From contig NZ_JADOVH010000002.1 in NCBI RefSeq assembly GCF_015751965.1, positions 496,001 to 560,000 of the forward strand: 64,000 nt of DNA. Direction: 5' to 3'. Shown one piece after another: positions 34,327 to 43,432 of this stretch (the first letter of the stretch is position 1; each line of letters starts with the position of its first letter). The DNA is from Frigoribacterium sp. CG_9.8 (GTDB taxonomy: Bacteria > Actinomycetota > Actinomycetes > Actinomycetales > Microbacteriaceae). The notes below the pieces were generated by a model, which made no database searches, was not told the origin of the DNA, and was given only the letters and a program-made list of their open reading frames with translations. Position numbers and translations under genes: made by a program.

Positions 34327-35414
34327 CTCGGTACCTTCTGGCCGGCGGGGGAACCGCCGGCCACGTCAATCCGCTGCTCGCCGTCGCCGACCGGCTCGTC
34401 CTGCGGCAGCCGACTGCCGTGATCTTTGTGCTTGGCACAGCGGAGGGACTCGAGTCCCGTCTCGTACCCGCGAGAGGATATGAGCTGCTGGTCGTGCCGC
34501 GACTTCCCTTTCCCCGCCGTCCGAATGCAGCCGCGGCGCGGTTTCCCGGCCGGTTCACCCGACTGGTCGACGAGATCAGGGCACTGATCCGCGAGCACCA
34601 CATCGATGTGGTCGTCGGGTTCGGTGGCTACGTCTCCGCTCCGGCCTACCTCGCGGCGCGTCGCGAAAGAGTTGCCATCGCCATCCACGAAGCTAATGCA
34701 CGACCCGGGATGGCGAATCAGCTCGGGGCCAGGCTCACTCGTTTTGTCGGTACCGCCTTTCGATCCGCCCGTCTTCCGCACGCCCGTTTCGTCGGTATGC
34801 CGCTGCGCCGGGAGCTGGAATCTCTCGACCGACCGGAGAAACGGCGTGAGGCCCAGGAGTTCTTCGGACTCTCCCCATCGCGCCCGACCCTGCTTGTGAC
34901 CGGAGGTTCCCAGGGTGCGCTTCACATCAATGAGGTGGTGAACGCGGCGGCGGCAGCGATCATCGGGGCCGGTTGGCAGATAGTGCATGTCACGGGAGAA
35001 CGTTCACCCCTTCCCCCTACCGAGCTGGCGCACTACCTCCTGATGTCGTACTGCGATCGAATGGATCTCGCTATTTCCGCAGCGGATCTGGCTATAGCCC
35101 GGGCCGGGGCCGCGACCGTCAGCGAGTTCAGTGCCCTCGGGGTGCCAGCGGTCTACGTGCCACTCGCGGTCGGGAACGGCGAACAGCGACTCAACGCGCG
35201 CGACGTGGTCGCTGCCGGTGGTGCACTTCTCGTAGCCAATGCGGAGTTCTCTTCGCCCTGGATCCGTGACTTTCTAGTGCCACTCCTGGAGGATCGCGTG
35301 CGCATAGCGGACATGGCTGCGCGTGCTCTCCCGGTCGGTGCGCTCGATGGCGCAGACCGCATGGTGGACCTCGTCGAGGACGCCCGTGCCGCCTCTGCAA
35401 CGGTGGTCCCGTGA
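34323..35414 (+). CDS. murG: UDP-GlcNAc:lipid I N-acetylglucosaminyltransferase
   Basis: 363-residue GT28 enzyme producing lipid II on the cytoplasmic membrane face. N-terminal [10 protein letters not shown] loop, GFGGYVS near 100, [12 protein letters not shown] near 122, GGSQGA near 195, and C-terminal [23 protein letters not shown] in blocks. GTG 34323 overlaps the ftsW stop (GTGA); murC overlaps the end of this gene in the same way. Confidence 0.97.
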   Translation: MTRYLLAGGGTAGHVNPLLAVADRLVLRQPTAVIFVLGTAEGLESRLVPARGYELLVVPRLPFPRRPNAAAARFPGRFTRLVDEIRALIREHHIDVVVGFGGYVSAPAYLAARRERVAIAIHEANARPGMANQLGARLTRFVGTAFRSARLPHARFVGMPLRRELESLDRPEKRREAQEFFGLSPSRPTLLVTGGSQGALHINEVVNAAAAAIIGAGWQIVHVTGERSPLPPTELAHYLLMSYCDRMDLAISAADLAIARAGAATVSEFSALGVPAVYVPLAVGNGEQRLNARDVVAAGGALLVANAEFSSPWIRDFLVPLLEDRVRIADMAARALPVGALDGADRMVDLVEDARAASATVVP

Positions 35415-36829
35415 TCAAATCAGACTTCTCCCAGTCGGTGCCAGAGAACCTCGGCTGCGTGCACTTTGTCGGCATCGGCGGTGCCGGTATGAGCGGAATC
35501 GCCCGCCTTTTTCTCGACGCCGGGCTGCGGGTGACCGGGTCGGACATTCGCGCGACGGAGGCGGTCGAAGCCCTTCGGGCGAGTGGAATACCGGTGGCTA
35601 TCGGTCATGTTGCCGAGAATATCGACGGTGCCGACACGCTTGTCGTCACCGGGGCGATCACGGAGGACAACCCGGAATTTCTGGCAGCACTCGAGCGTGG
35701 TATCCCGGTCGTTCACCGCGCGAAGGCACTGGCCCGGCTTACCCGCAATCACCGCGTGGTCGCGGTAGCCGGAGCCCACGGTAAGACCACGTCCACCGCC
35801 ATGATCGTGACCGCGATGCTCGAGCTCGGGAAGGATCCGAGCTTCGTCAACGGGGGAGTGATCCGCTCGCTCGGGGTGAGTGCCGCCACCGGGGTAGGCG
35901 AGGTGTTCGTGGTCGAAGCGGATGAGTCGGACGGCTCATTCCTGCTCTACGACACCGCGATCGCGCTCATCACCAACGTCGATCCGGACCACCTCGACCA
36001 CTACGGTTCGGAAGAAGCTTTCGAGGAGGCCTTCGTCACCTTCGCGCGCACAGCATCCGAACGGGTCATCATCTCGAGCGATGACGCTCGTTCCGTCAGC
36101 GTGACAACCCGCCTCGGCGATCGCAGCGTGCTCACTTTCGGGCAGCATGCGGATGCCGATGTGCGGCTGCACTCCATCGAGAGCACCGAAACGGTTGCGT
36201 TCACCATTGACTACCGCGGTGCCGACTACGCAACGCGGCTCCGGGTAGCCGGTCTGCACAATGCGCTCAATGCCGCCGGTGCGTTCGGAGTGCTCGTCTC
36301 CCTCGGAATCGAACCGCAGGCTGCCCTCGACGCCATTGCCGGGTTCGACGGTACTGAGCGACGCTTCGAGCTGCGCGGCAACGTGCGCGGAGTCAGCGTC
36401 TACGACGACTTCGCACATCACCCCACCGAGATCAGGGCCGCACTCTCGGGTGCCCGCGGGGTCGTCGGCGCTGGCCGGCTCATCCCGATCTTTCAGCCCC
36501 ACCTCTACTCACGCACGAAACAGCTGGCCGCAGAATTTGCATCGACCTTCGAGACGCTGGCCGACATCACGATCATCGTGCCGATCTACGGTGCCCGCCA
36601 GGACCCGGAGCCCGGTGTCACGGGAGAACTCATCAGTCGGCTTTTTCGCGATCAGTCGCGCGTGCACTATTTCGACAACTGGCAGGATGCCGCACGCTTC
36701 GCGGCGTCGATCGCCCGGGAGGGCGACTTCGTGATTCCCATGGGCGGTGGCGACGTCTACCGGATGATCCCGGAACTGCTCGAAACCCTTGCACTGTCAC
36801 CGGGCCGACCTCTGATCGGCCCCAGATGA
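35411..36829 (+). CDS. murC: UDP-MurNAc:amino acid ligase MurC
   Basis: 472-residue Mur ligase adding the first peptide residue to UDP-MurNAc. [14 protein letters not shown] at the N-terminus, ATP loop GAHGKTTS (K125), [31 protein letters not shown] and QPHLYSRTK are all present. In B-type walls of Microbacteriaceae the first residue is usually glycine rather than L-alanine; this cannot be read from the sequence. GTG 35411 and ftsQ ATG 36826 are both 4-nt overlaps. Confidence 0.97.
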   Translation: MIKSDFSQSVPENLGCVHFVGIGGAGMSGIARLFLDAGLRVTGSDIRATEAVEALRASGIPVAIGHVAENIDGADTLVVTGAITEDNPEFLAALERGIPVVHRAKALARLTRNHRVVAVAGAHGKTTSTAMIVTAMLELGKDPSFVNGGVIRSLGVSAATGVGEVFVVEADESDGSFLLYDTAIALITNVDPDHLDHYGSEEAFEEAFVTFARTASERVIISSDDARSVSVTTRLGDRSVLTFGQHADADVRLHSIESTETVAFTIDYRGADYATRLRVAGLHNALNAAGAFGVLVSLGIEPQAALDAIAGFDGTERRFELRGNVRGVSVYDDFAHHPTEIRAALSGARGVVGAGRLIPIFQPHLYSRTKQLAAEFASTFETLADITIIVPIYGARQDPEPGVTGELISRLFRDQSRVHYFDNWQDAARFAASIAREGDFVIPMGGGDVYRMIPELLETLALSPGRPLIGPR

Positions 36830-37806
36830 AGAGGCCGGAGGGGTTCGATCGGACGCCACAGTCGACCACCGGAGCGACACCGCCTCGGAAGACCCCTGCG
36901 CAGAAGAAGTCTGGGCAGAAGACGCCCGAGCAGAAGAAGTCTGGGCAGGCTGGCCAGCCGCCTGTCCCGATTTCAGAACCAGCCCTGCTGAAACGGCGTG
37001 GACGCACCCGACCGGCACCGATATCCGAACAACCCGCGGATACCGCGGCCCGTCACGCTCTCAAACAGGCAGAGAAGGCGCGCCGCGCCTATGAGCGCGG
37101 GGAGGCGCGTCGATTCACCCGTCGCTCCCGTCGTCGGCGCATCACCTGGCTGGTGAGCGGAGTGTCGTTCCTGCTGGTGATCGGGTTTGTCACCGGGGCT
37201 GTGTATTCCCCGCTTCTCTCGCTCACGACAATCCGGATCGAGGGAGCATCGCGAGTCAGTTCTTCGAGCGTTCGAGCTGCCGTCGGGGACCAGATCGGTC
37301 GGCCGCTCGCCCTCGTCGACTTCGACTCGATTACCCGGGCACTCGGCAGGTTCCCCCTGATCCGCAGTTTCGTGACGGAGACGGTGCCACCGGACACGCT
37401 GATCATCCGTATTGCCGAACGTGTGCCGATCGCCACGCTCGCAACCACACGCGGGTTCTCCGTCGTGGATCCGGCCGGCATCGTGATCGACAGTGCAGCG
37501 GAGCGCCAGCCGGGCTTTCCACTGATCGAACTCGGTTCCGCCACCGTAGGCAGCCCGGCCTTCACGGCGGCGGTGGGTGTTGTGCTCGCCCTCCCTCCGG
37601 ATCTGTTGAAAAAAGTCGATACCGTGTCTGCCCAGACCGCGGATGACGTCACGCTGATGCTCACCGGTGGTCAGTCAGTGATCTGGGGGAGCCCGGAGCA
37701 ATCTGCGCTCAAGGCGAAAGTGCTTGCCGCGGTGATCACCGTGGGCGGTGCGACCACTAAGTACGACGTGTCGGCTCCCAACCATCCGGTGCTCGGCGGC
37801 AACTGA
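36826..37806 (+). CDS. ftsQ: Cell division protein FtsQ
   Basis: 326-residue bitopic divisome scaffold. A long basic cytoplasmic N-terminus (about 105 residues) with a duplicated 10-residue unit KTP(A/E)QKKSGQ (residues 22-41) precedes one transmembrane helix (about 106-128). A POTRA domain (about 133-200; [13 protein letters not shown]) and an FtsQ/DivIB beta domain follow to the C-terminus. ATG 36826 overlaps murC. It is the last gene before the ftsZ promoter region (145-bp gap). Confidence 0.94.
   Translation: MKRPEGFDRTPQSTTGATPPRKTPAQKKSGQKTPEQKKSGQAGQPPVPISEPALLKRRGRTRPAPISEQPADTAARHALKQAEKARRAYERGEARRFTRRSRRRRITWLVSGVSFLLVIGFVTGAVYSPLLSLTTIRIEGASRVSSSSVRAAVGDQIGRPLALVDFDSITRALGRFPLIRSFVTETVPPDTLIIRIAERVPIATLATTRGFSVVDPAGIVIDSAAERQPGFPLIELGSATVGSPAFTAAVGVVLALPPDLLKKVDTVSAQTADDVTLMLTGGQSVIWGSPEQSALKAKVLAAVITVGGATTKYDVSAPNHPVLGGN
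36889..36948 (+). repeat. 30-bp in-frame duplication in ftsQ
   Basis: Two units (36889-36918, 36919-36948) encoding [10 protein letters not shown] and [10 protein letters not shown] in the cytoplasmic tail. The last 17 bases of each unit are identical. Confidence 0.9.
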
Positions 37807-37870
37807 GCTCAATCTTCTCGCGAATAGCCGACACGCTGGACGGCTTCGCGGCGCGAGCGTGACCTGACCC

Positions 37871-37951
37871 TTAACTTCAAATCAACAAACCTATACTGAG
37901 CATAACTTTAACGCTCAGGTAAAGGTTGAAAGTTCCTACCGGAGGCCGGAC
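37871..37951 (+). promoter_or_regulatory. ftsZ promoter and structured leader
   Basis: TATACT (37892-37897) is a good -10, with TTAACT (37871-37876) as a weak -35 at 15 bp. The perfect dyad CTGAGC / GCTCAG (37896-37901, 37913-37918) overlaps the -10 edge and the probable transcription start. A second imperfect stem joins AACTTTAAC (37904-37912) to GTTGAAAGTT nearer the start. A GGAGG ribosome binding site precedes GTG 37952. FtsR is a plausible binder by analogy with C. glutamicum (inference). Confidence 0.5.
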
Positions 37952-39127
37952 GTGACATCGAACCAAAACTACCTCGCCGTGATCAAGGTCGTCGGCATCG
38001 GCGGCGGCGGAGTCAACGCCGTCAATCGAATGATCGAGCTCGGCCTTCGCGGGGTTGAATTCATCGCCATCAACACGGATGCCCAAGCGCTGTTGATGAG
38101 CGACGCTGACGTCAAACTCGATGTCGGTCGTGAGCTCACCCGCGGACTCGGCGCAGGAGCGGACCCAGAGGTCGGCCGCCGCGCAGCCGAGGATCACGCG
38201 GAGGAGATCGAAGAGGCCCTCGCCGGTGCAGACATGGTCTTCGTCACCGCGGGAGAGGGTGGCGGTACCGGCACCGGTGGCGCGCCCGTCGTCGCCCGCA
38301 TCGCCAAGTCCATCGGCGCGCTTACCATCGGCGTTGTGACACGTCCGTTCGGCTTCGAAGGCAAGCGCCGCGCCGCGCAAGCGGACGTCGGCGTCGCCGC
38401 ACTCAAGCAAGAGGTCGACACCCTCATCGTCGTGCCAAATGACCGCCTGCTCGAAATCAGCGACCGCGGGATTTCGTTCCTCGAGGCGTTCGCGACAGCC
38501 GACCAGGTGCTGCTTGCTGGAGTGCAGGGAATTACCGATCTCATCACGACCCCCGGCCTGATCAACCTCGACTTCGCCGATGTCAAGTCCGTGATGCAGG
38601 GCGCAGGATCCGCTCTCATGGGTATCGGGTCGAGCCGCGGTGCCGACCGAGCGATCAAGGCCGCTGAACTGGCTGTTGCGAGCCCGTTGCTCGAAGCATC
38701 CATCGACGGGGCGCACGGCGTGCTGCTTTCGATTCAGGGTGGGTCCAACCTGGGAATTTTCGAGATCAACGATGCGGCCCGCCTTGTGCAGGAGGCCGTG
38801 CATCCCGAAGCCAACATCATCTTCGGTGCAGTGATCGACGACACCCTCGGGGACGAGGTGCGGGTCACCGTCATCGCTGCCGGCTTCGATGGCGGAGAGC
38901 CTGCGGTGAAGAAAGACGAGCGTCGGGGAAGAGCGGGAGGCACCGCGGGTGATGCTGCAGCGCACACGCCGGCGTTCGCGACGGCAGCAGCGGCCACCGG
39001 TGTTGTTGAGCCGGCGATACGCAGCGTACCCAATTGGGCGGCGGAGTCCGAGGTGCCGACGGCTCCAAAAGACCCGGTGTTCGATGATGGCGATGACGAC
39101 CTCGATGTCCCTGACTTCCTCAAGTAA
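37952..39127 (+). CDS. ftsZ: Cell division GTPase FtsZ
   Basis: 391-residue tubulin homologue forming the Z-ring. [11 protein letters not shown] near 16-26, GTP signature GGGTGTG near 102-108, NDRLLEI and T7 loop NLDFADVK near 204-211 complete the GTPase. A variable Ala-rich linker (about 318-375) leads to the conserved C-terminal peptide [10 protein letters not shown], docking site for SepF. GTG 37952 follows CCGGAGG. The yggS gene starts inside the codons for the C-terminal peptide. No ftsA, as usual in actinobacteria. Confidence 0.98.
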   Translation: MTSNQNYLAVIKVVGIGGGGVNAVNRMIELGLRGVEFIAINTDAQALLMSDADVKLDVGRELTRGLGAGADPEVGRRAAEDHAEEIEEALAGADMVFVTAGEGGGTGTGGAPVVARIAKSIGALTIGVVTRPFGFEGKRRAAQADVGVAALKQEVDTLIVVPNDRLLEISDRGISFLEAFATADQVLLAGVQGITDLITTPGLINLDFADVKSVMQGAGSALMGIGSSRGADRAIKAAELAVASPLLEASIDGAHGVLLSIQGGSNLGIFEINDAARLVQEAVHPEANIIFGAVIDDTLGDEVRVTVIAAGFDGGEPAVKKDERRGRAGGTAGDAAAHTPAFATAAAATGVVEPAIRSVPNWAAESEVPTAPKDPVFDDGDDDLDVPDFLK

Positions 39128-39800
39128 CCCGTCGCTTGCCGAGCGTCTCGAAGAGGTGCGTTCCGGTATTTCAGCGGCGGTGCGCGAGGCTGGCCGAGCA
39201 GGAGAGGAGATCACGACAATCGTCGTGACCAAATTTCAACCGGCGTCGCTGGTGCGAGAGCTGTTCTCACTCGGAGTGACGGAGGTGGGGGAAAACCGCA
39301 ACCAGGAGGCTCAGGCCAAGGCAGCGGAACTCGCCGATCTCGATCTGGGCTGGAACTTCGTCGGGCAGCTTCAGAGTAAGAAGGCAAAGCAGGCGCGCAC
39401 CTACGTACATTCGGTGCACTCTCTCGATCGGGAGTCCGTCATCCAGGCACTTGGCAGCACTGATGGCACGACCATCGAATGTTTTGTCCAGCTCAACCTG
39501 ACCGAAGATCCGGGTCGCGGGGGAGTGCAGGAAGCCGAGCTGGAGCGCATGACCGAGCTCGTGCTCTCCACCCCGGGACTCGAATTACTTGGAGTGATGG
39601 CAGTGGCTCCCGTCGGTGAGGAACCACGAGCGGCGTTTGTGCGGGTGCGCGAAGCATCTGCGCGGATGCTGAGCCTCGCGCCCGATGCGCGCTTCATCTC
39701 TACCGGGATGTCGGGCGACTATCGCGAGGCGATCCTCGAGGGTGCGACACACCTGCGGATTGGTTCCGCAATCACGGGAAACCGCCCGAACGCCGGTTAA
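39105..39800 (+). CDS. YggS-family pyridoxal phosphate homeostasis protein
   Basis: 231-residue PLP-binding protein of the alanine racemase N-terminal TIM-barrel fold, involved in vitamin B6 and amino acid homeostasis, not catalysis. The PLP lysine lies in VVTKFQP, followed by [24 protein letters not shown], and MSGDYREAI with [14 protein letters not shown] 39105 overlaps the end of ftsZ by 23 bases; no clear ribosome binding site, so translational coupling is likely; in-frame ATGs at 39084 and 39093 are alternatives. The YfiH/PgeF gene commonly found between ftsZ and yggS is missing. Confidence 0.9.
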   Translation: MSLTSSSNPSLAERLEEVRSGISAAVREAGRAGEEITTIVVTKFQPASLVRELFSLGVTEVGENRNQEAQAKAAELADLDLGWNFVGQLQSKKAKQARTYVHSVHSLDRESVIQALGSTDGTTIECFVQLNLTEDPGRGGVQEAELERMTELVLSTPGLELLGVMAVAPVGEEPRAAFVRVREASARMLSLAPDARFISTGMSGDYREAILEGATHLRIGSAITGNRPNAG

Positions 39801-39835
39801 TCTTTACCCATCATTTCCACCACAGGAGGCACGTA

Positions 39836-40324
39836 ATGGCTAATCCACTTCGCAAGACCATGGTCTACCTTGGCCTCGCCGATGAGGAGTTCGACTACCA
39901 GGAAGCCCCTCAAGCGGCTCCGGTGCCTGTCGCCAAGGACGCGCGGGAATCGGGCCACGCTCCGCAGGCCAGCGGCACCCGCGCCCCTGTCACTCCACTT
40001 CGCCGTGCTCCATCCCAAAAGAATGTTTCCAACTCCGAAATGAACGAGATTCTTACCGTCCACCCGCGCCATTACAAGGATGCCCAGGCCATCGCCGAGG
40101 CATTCCGCGACGGCATCCCGGTGATCATCAATCTCTCCCAAATGAGCGAGCCGGATGCGCGTCGACTCGTCGATTTCGCCAGCGGTCTTTCGCAGGGCCT
40201 CTACGGCAAGATCGAGCGGGTTACGAGCAAAGTATTCTTGCTGTCTCCGGCGCACGTTGCCGTGAGTGGTGACCAGGGCACCGACGACTCCGACGTCGAT
40301 GCGAGCTTTTTCGCCCAGTCCTAA
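39836..40324 (+). CDS. sepF: Cell division protein SepF
   Basis: 162-residue membrane anchor of FtsZ, essential in actinobacteria lacking FtsA. An N-terminal amphipathic membrane-binding stretch ([18 protein letters not shown]) precedes a variable Pro/Ala-rich linker. The SepF core (about 70-148) follows: [22 protein letters not shown] in blocks, [30 protein letters not shown] precedes ATG 39836. Binds the FtsZ C-terminal peptide. Confidence 0.96.
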   Translation: MANPLRKTMVYLGLADEEFDYQEAPQAAPVPVAKDARESGHAPQASGTRAPVTPLRRAPSQKNVSNSEMNEILTVHPRHYKDAQAIAEAFRDGIPVIINLSQMSEPDARRLVDFASGLSQGLYGKIERVTSKVFLLSPAHVAVSGDQGTDDSDVDASFFAQS

Positions 40325-40370
40325 GCCAGCCGTTCGCCCTTCGCGGTAATTGGTTTGGGCGCGCGCGCCC

Positions 40371-40376
40371 TAGTCT
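40371..40376 (+). promoter_or_regulatory. Candidate -10 box of the yggT-type gene
   Basis: TAGTCT ends 6 nt before GTG 40383, and no ribosome binding site is present, so a leaderless transcript is likely. Confidence 0.4.
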
Positions 40377-40382
40377 GACAAC

Positions 40383-40688
40383 GTGATCCTTTCCCCTCTC
40401 GCCATTCCGGCCAGCATCGTCTATTTTCTGTTGCTGATGTACTTCTTCGTCCTCTGGGGTCGCTTTATCCTCGACCTCGTGGGTAATTTTTCCCGCGGTT
40501 GGCGCCCACATGGTTTCGGCCTTGTGGTGTCGGAGGTCGTCTACGCCCTGACCGACCCGCCGATCTCGCTGGTACGACGAATCATCCCAACCATTCGTAT
40601 CGGTGGGTTCGCACTCGACTTCGCCTGGAGCATCGTGATGATCGTCACGCTCATCCTGCTGTCGGTCGCATCCGCCTTCCGCGGGTGA
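40383..40688 (+). CDS. YggT-family membrane protein
   Basis: 101-residue integral membrane protein with two hydrophobic segments (about 8-35 and 72-97). The conserved loop between them (YALTDPPISLVRRIIPTIRIG in blocks) is typical of YggT. It sits between sepF and divIVA in most actinobacteria; molecular function unknown, possibly osmotic or septal. GTG 40383 has a -10-like TAGTCT 6 nt upstream. Confidence 0.9.
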   Translation: MILSPLAIPASIVYFLLLMYFFVLWGRFILDLVGNFSRGWRPHGFGLVVSEVVYALTDPPISLVRRIIPTIRIGGFALDFAWSIVMIVTLILLSVASAFRG

Positions 40689-40840
40689 GATATTGGGGAG
40701 GGCCACGCATCCTGCACAGCGTGTGGCCCGCCCGACCGGGGCGCGCCGCGTTGCGCGCCGGGTTGCACAGCACCCCTGTGTACTGTGGTGTCGTGGTTGA
40801 ACACCACGGGATATCACGGCCCGACGAGGCCGCAGTTTGC

Positions 40841-40851
40841 TAGCGTTAGCT
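40841..40851 (+). promoter_or_regulatory. Candidate divIVA promoter -10 region
   Basis: TAGCGT (40841-40846) and TTAGCT (40846-40851) overlap about 50-60 nt before the divIVA ATG. A short hairpin CGTGGT-TGAAC-ACCACG lies upstream near 40792-40808 and may end the yggT transcript. Neither has a clear -35. Confidence 0.3.
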
Positions 40852-40898
40852 GACTGTTATTAACGCACTACCAGATGAGTTTTTTTGAGGTGGCACCC

Positions 40899-41807
40899 AT
40901 GGCGCTTACGCCCGAAGATGTAGTCAACAAGCGATTCCAGCCGACCAAGTTCCGCGAGGGGTACGACCAGGACGAGGTCGATGACTTCCTGGATGAGATC
41001 GTGGTGGAACTCCGCCGTCTCACTCAGGAGAACGAGGAACTGCGCCAGCGCATCATCGCGGGCGAGTCCCGAATAAGCGAACTCCAGCGCAGTGCGGCTC
41101 AGCAGACGGCTTCTACCGAGCAGAGCCAACTTCCCGCCAGAGATTCAACGCTCTTCGGGGAAGCCCCGGTCGCCGCTCCACTACCAGCCCCGCTGCCCGT
41201 CCCGATGCCGGCCCTGGTCGCCACCTCGGCCGCGGATCAGGACGCGTACGATACTGGCAGTACCAACAATCTCCTTCAACTGGCGCGCAAGCTGCACGAG
41301 GAGCACGTGCGCGAGGGCATCGAGAAGCGTGACGCGCTCATCGCGGAGGGGCATGCCACGGCCGCTCGGGTGGTCAGCGAAGCCGAGGAAGCAGAGCGGG
41401 TGCAGAGCTCCCGACTGGACAGCGAACGGGCTGGCATTGAGCAGCAGATCGAATCCCTGCGGTCCTTCGAGCGCGAGTATCGCCAGAAGCTCAAGGGGTA
41501 CATCGAGGCACAGCTGACCGAGCTCGACGCCACCGAGTCCACGTCCGCAACGACCCACACCCCGGTGCCGGGCTCTGGAAATTCGGGCTCTGCAAATTCG
41601 GGCTCTGCAAATTCGGGCTCAGGCAAATCGGGCTTAGGCAAATCGGGTTCTGCTAATTCGGGCTCTGCTAACTCGGGCTCTGCTAACTCGGCGCCAAGTG
41701 CGATGGTCGAGAGCGTGCCGGTGTCGGGCGCACCCTATGACCTCGGCTCCTCCGACGGCACTCCGGTTCCGCCGCCCGCCAGCTTCCGGGGCTTTGCCGG
41801 CAACTGA
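40899..41807 (+). CDS. divIVA: Polar growth determinant DivIVA (Wag31)
   Basis: 302-residue coiled-coil protein organising polar growth. The N-terminal membrane-curvature domain starts ALTPEDVVNKRFQPTKFREG in blocks and runs to about residue 60 as coiled coil. A Pro/Ala/Thr linker (about 70-120) precedes the second coiled coil (about 125-210). A Ser/Thr region with eight GSANS-type repeats (residues 225-264) and a short tail follow. ATG 40899 is preferred because GAGGTGG lies before it; an in-frame ATG 40875 is upstream of that site. Mycobacterial Wag31 is phosphorylated by PASTA kinases; sites here are not assigned. The 3' end overlaps lspA. Confidence 0.95.
   Translation: MALTPEDVVNKRFQPTKFREGYDQDEVDDFLDEIVVELRRLTQENEELRQRIIAGESRISELQRSAAQQTASTEQSQLPARDSTLFGEAPVAAPLPAPLPVPMPALVATSAADQDAYDTGSTNNLLQLARKLHEEHVREGIEKRDALIAEGHATAARVVSEAEEAERVQSSRLDSERAGIEQQIESLRSFEREYRQKLKGYIEAQLTELDATESTSATTHTPVPGSGNSGSANSGSANSGSGKSGLGKSGSANSGSANSGSANSAPSAMVESVPVSGAPYDLGSSDGTPVPPPASFRGFAGN
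41571..41690 (+). repeat. 15-bp in-frame tandem repeat in divIVA, eight copies
   Basis: Units start every 15 bp from 41571 (GGCTCTGCAAATTCG type) and encode GSGNS, GSANS, GSANS, GSGKS, GLGKS, GSANS, GSANS, GSANS. Two adjacent pairs are identical at DNA level, implying recent slippage. Confidence 0.95.
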
Positions 41808-42456
41808 ACCGCAGGCGAAGGATCCCGCGCCACCGGTCACGGGCGCGCCGGTCAGCATCCGGGCGCTCATTGCGCTGGCCCTCGTTGCGGTAGTCGCGTA
41901 CAGTCTCGACCAATTCTCCAAGTTTCTCATCGTCGGTAATCTGACGGAGGGACAGCAGGTGAAGGCCATCGGGGAACTTCTTCAGTTCCACTTCGTCAGG
42001 AATCCCGGCGCAGCCTTCTCCCTCGCCAGTGGATCCACCTGGATCTTCTCCATCGCAGCGTCCGCCGTCACGATCTTCATTCTCGGTTTTGCTCGGCGCA
42101 TCCGCTCCCTTGGCTGGGCAGTTTTGTTCGGGATGTTGCTCGGCGGCACCACCGGTAATCTCACTGATCGGCTATTTCGGGAGCCGGGCTTCGGAGTTGG
42201 ACATGTCATCGACTTCATCCAGGTGCAGGGTTTTCCGGCTATTTTCAACACCGCGGATTCTTTCATCGTTGCGAGTATGGGGCTGTTTATCATCCTGACG
42301 ATCCGTGGAGTCGGGCTCGATGGCCGTCGGATACCCGATCGAAAGACCGGCTCCGGTGGCACGTCTCTCGAGTCGGATCAGCCGATCGACAGCAGCACCG
42401 ACACACAGGGCACCGGAGCACAGGGCACCGACATACAGGGCACCGAAACCAGGTAG
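41737..42456 (+). CDS. lspA: Lipoprotein signal peptidase II
   Basis: 239-residue inner-membrane aspartyl protease that cleaves prolipoprotein signal peptides at the lipobox. Four transmembrane helices; N89-PGAAFS, GNLTDR with D144 and FNTAD with D174 form the active site. The exported lipoprotein CtaC in this window is a likely client. The start is uncertain: ATG 41737 lies inside divIVA with a weak ribosome binding site; TTG 41794 near the divIVA end is an alternative and would shorten the tail by 19 residues. The C-terminus after the last helix is hydrophilic and ends in a three-copy QGT repeat. Confidence 0.9.
   Translation: MTSAPPTALRFRRPPASGALPATEPQAKDPAPPVTGAPVSIRALIALALVAVVAYSLDQFSKFLIVGNLTEGQQVKAIGELLQFHFVRNPGAAFSLASGSTWIFSIAASAVTIFILGFARRIRSLGWAVLFGMLLGGTTGNLTDRLFREPGFGVGHVIDFIQVQGFPAIFNTADSFIVASMGLFIILTIRGVGLDGRRIPDRKTGSGGTSLESDQPIDSSTDTQGTGAQGTDIQGTETR
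42403..42447 (+). repeat. 15-bp in-frame tandem repeat at the lspA 3' end, three copies
   Basis: Units at 42403, 42418 and 42433 with core CACAGGGCACCG encode [10 protein letters not shown] and IQGTE, three codons before the stop. Confidence 0.9.
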
Positions 42457-42464
42457 GCAGGCAA

Positions 42465-43385
42465 ATGGAATCGCGCAGCCTCCCGGTACCCGATGGCCTC
42501 GCCGGGGAGCGTGTTGATGCCGCTCTGGCGAAGCTCATGGGCTTTTCTCGCAACTTCGCGGCAGAGATCGCCGAGACTGGGGGAGTCGTCGCTGACGGGG
42601 TGACCCTCGGCAAGTCGGACCGGCTGCGGGCCGAAAGCTGGCTCGAGGTGACCTGGCAGCCAAAGGTCGCACCCTCGATCGAACCGGTCGTCGTGCCCGA
42701 CCTTGGCATCGTGTATGACGACGATGATCTTGTGGTGGTCGACAAGCCGGTAGGGGTGGCGGCTCATCCCTCGGTCGGGTGGACGGGGCCGACTGTGCTC
42801 GGGGCGCTTGCCGGAGCGGGGTTCCGTGTCTCGACCTCGGGCGCCGCGGAGCGGGCGGGCATTGTGCACCGGCTCGATGCCGGCACGAGCGGCCTGATGG
42901 TCGTCGCGAAGAGTGAGCGCGCGTACACAGAGCTCAAGCGGCAGTTTCACGACCGGGAGGTCGACAAGATCTATCACGCGGTAGTGCAGGGGCATCCGGA
43001 TCCGCTGTCCGGCACGATCGATGCGCCGATCGGGCGGCATCCGTCGTCGAGCTGGAAATTTGCGGTCACCTCCACCGGCAAGAACTCCATTACGCACTAC
43101 GAGACTCTCGAAGCGTTCCCCAGCGCTTCGCTGCTCGAGGTGCATCTGGAGACCGGGCGAACCCACCAGATCAGGGTGCATATGGCCGCCCAGCGACATC
43201 CCTGTGCCGGAGATGCAATGTACGGGGCTGACCCCACGATCTCAGCCAGACTCGGCCTCTCCCGGCAGTGGCTGCACGCAAAACAGCTCGGCTTCACCCA
43301 CCCCGGAACCCGGGAGCGGGTTCTTTTTGCGAGCGACTATCCGGCCGACCTGCAACACGCGCTCACCGTGCTCCGTGGGGACTGA
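42465..43385 (+). CDS. RluA/RluD-family pseudouridine synthase
   Basis: 306 residues: N-terminal S4 RNA-binding domain (about 8-75; [18 protein letters not shown]), then the catalytic domain with [20 protein letters not shown] near 85-105 in blocks and the family motif HRLDAGTSG, catalytic D138. GRTHQIRVH near 225 and the closing LHAKQLGF motif are present. It modifies uridines in 23S rRNA; RluD-like by architecture. AGGCAG precedes ATG 42465. It lies 8 nt after lspA, the usual actinobacterial pair. Confidence 0.95.
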   Translation: MESRSLPVPDGLAGERVDAALAKLMGFSRNFAAEIAETGGVVADGVTLGKSDRLRAESWLEVTWQPKVAPSIEPVVVPDLGIVYDDDDLVVVDKPVGVAAHPSVGWTGPTVLGALAGAGFRVSTSGAAERAGIVHRLDAGTSGLMVVAKSERAYTELKRQFHDREVDKIYHAVVQGHPDPLSGTIDAPIGRHPSSSWKFAVTSTGKNSITHYETLEAFPSASLLEVHLETGRTHQIRVHMAAQRHPCAGDAMYGADPTISARLGLSRQWLHAKQLGFTHPGTRERVLFASDYPADLQHALTVLRGD

Positions 43386-43393
43386 CCGCGGCT

Positions 43394-43399
43394 TAAGCT
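43394..43399 (+). promoter_or_regulatory. Candidate -10 box of dnaE
   Basis: TAAGCT, 33 nt before the TTG start and upstream of the AAGGG ribosome binding site (43421-43425). Confidence 0.35.
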
Positions 43400-43432
43400 A
43401 GACCTCCGCCCCCGGCTAGTAAGGGTCAAGAA

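Noticed and set aside
41616-41645. GSGKS and GLGKS in DivIVA as a nucleotide-binding loop
   Set aside because: They are two mutated copies of the GSANS repeat in a disordered tail, without a Walker B or fold around them.
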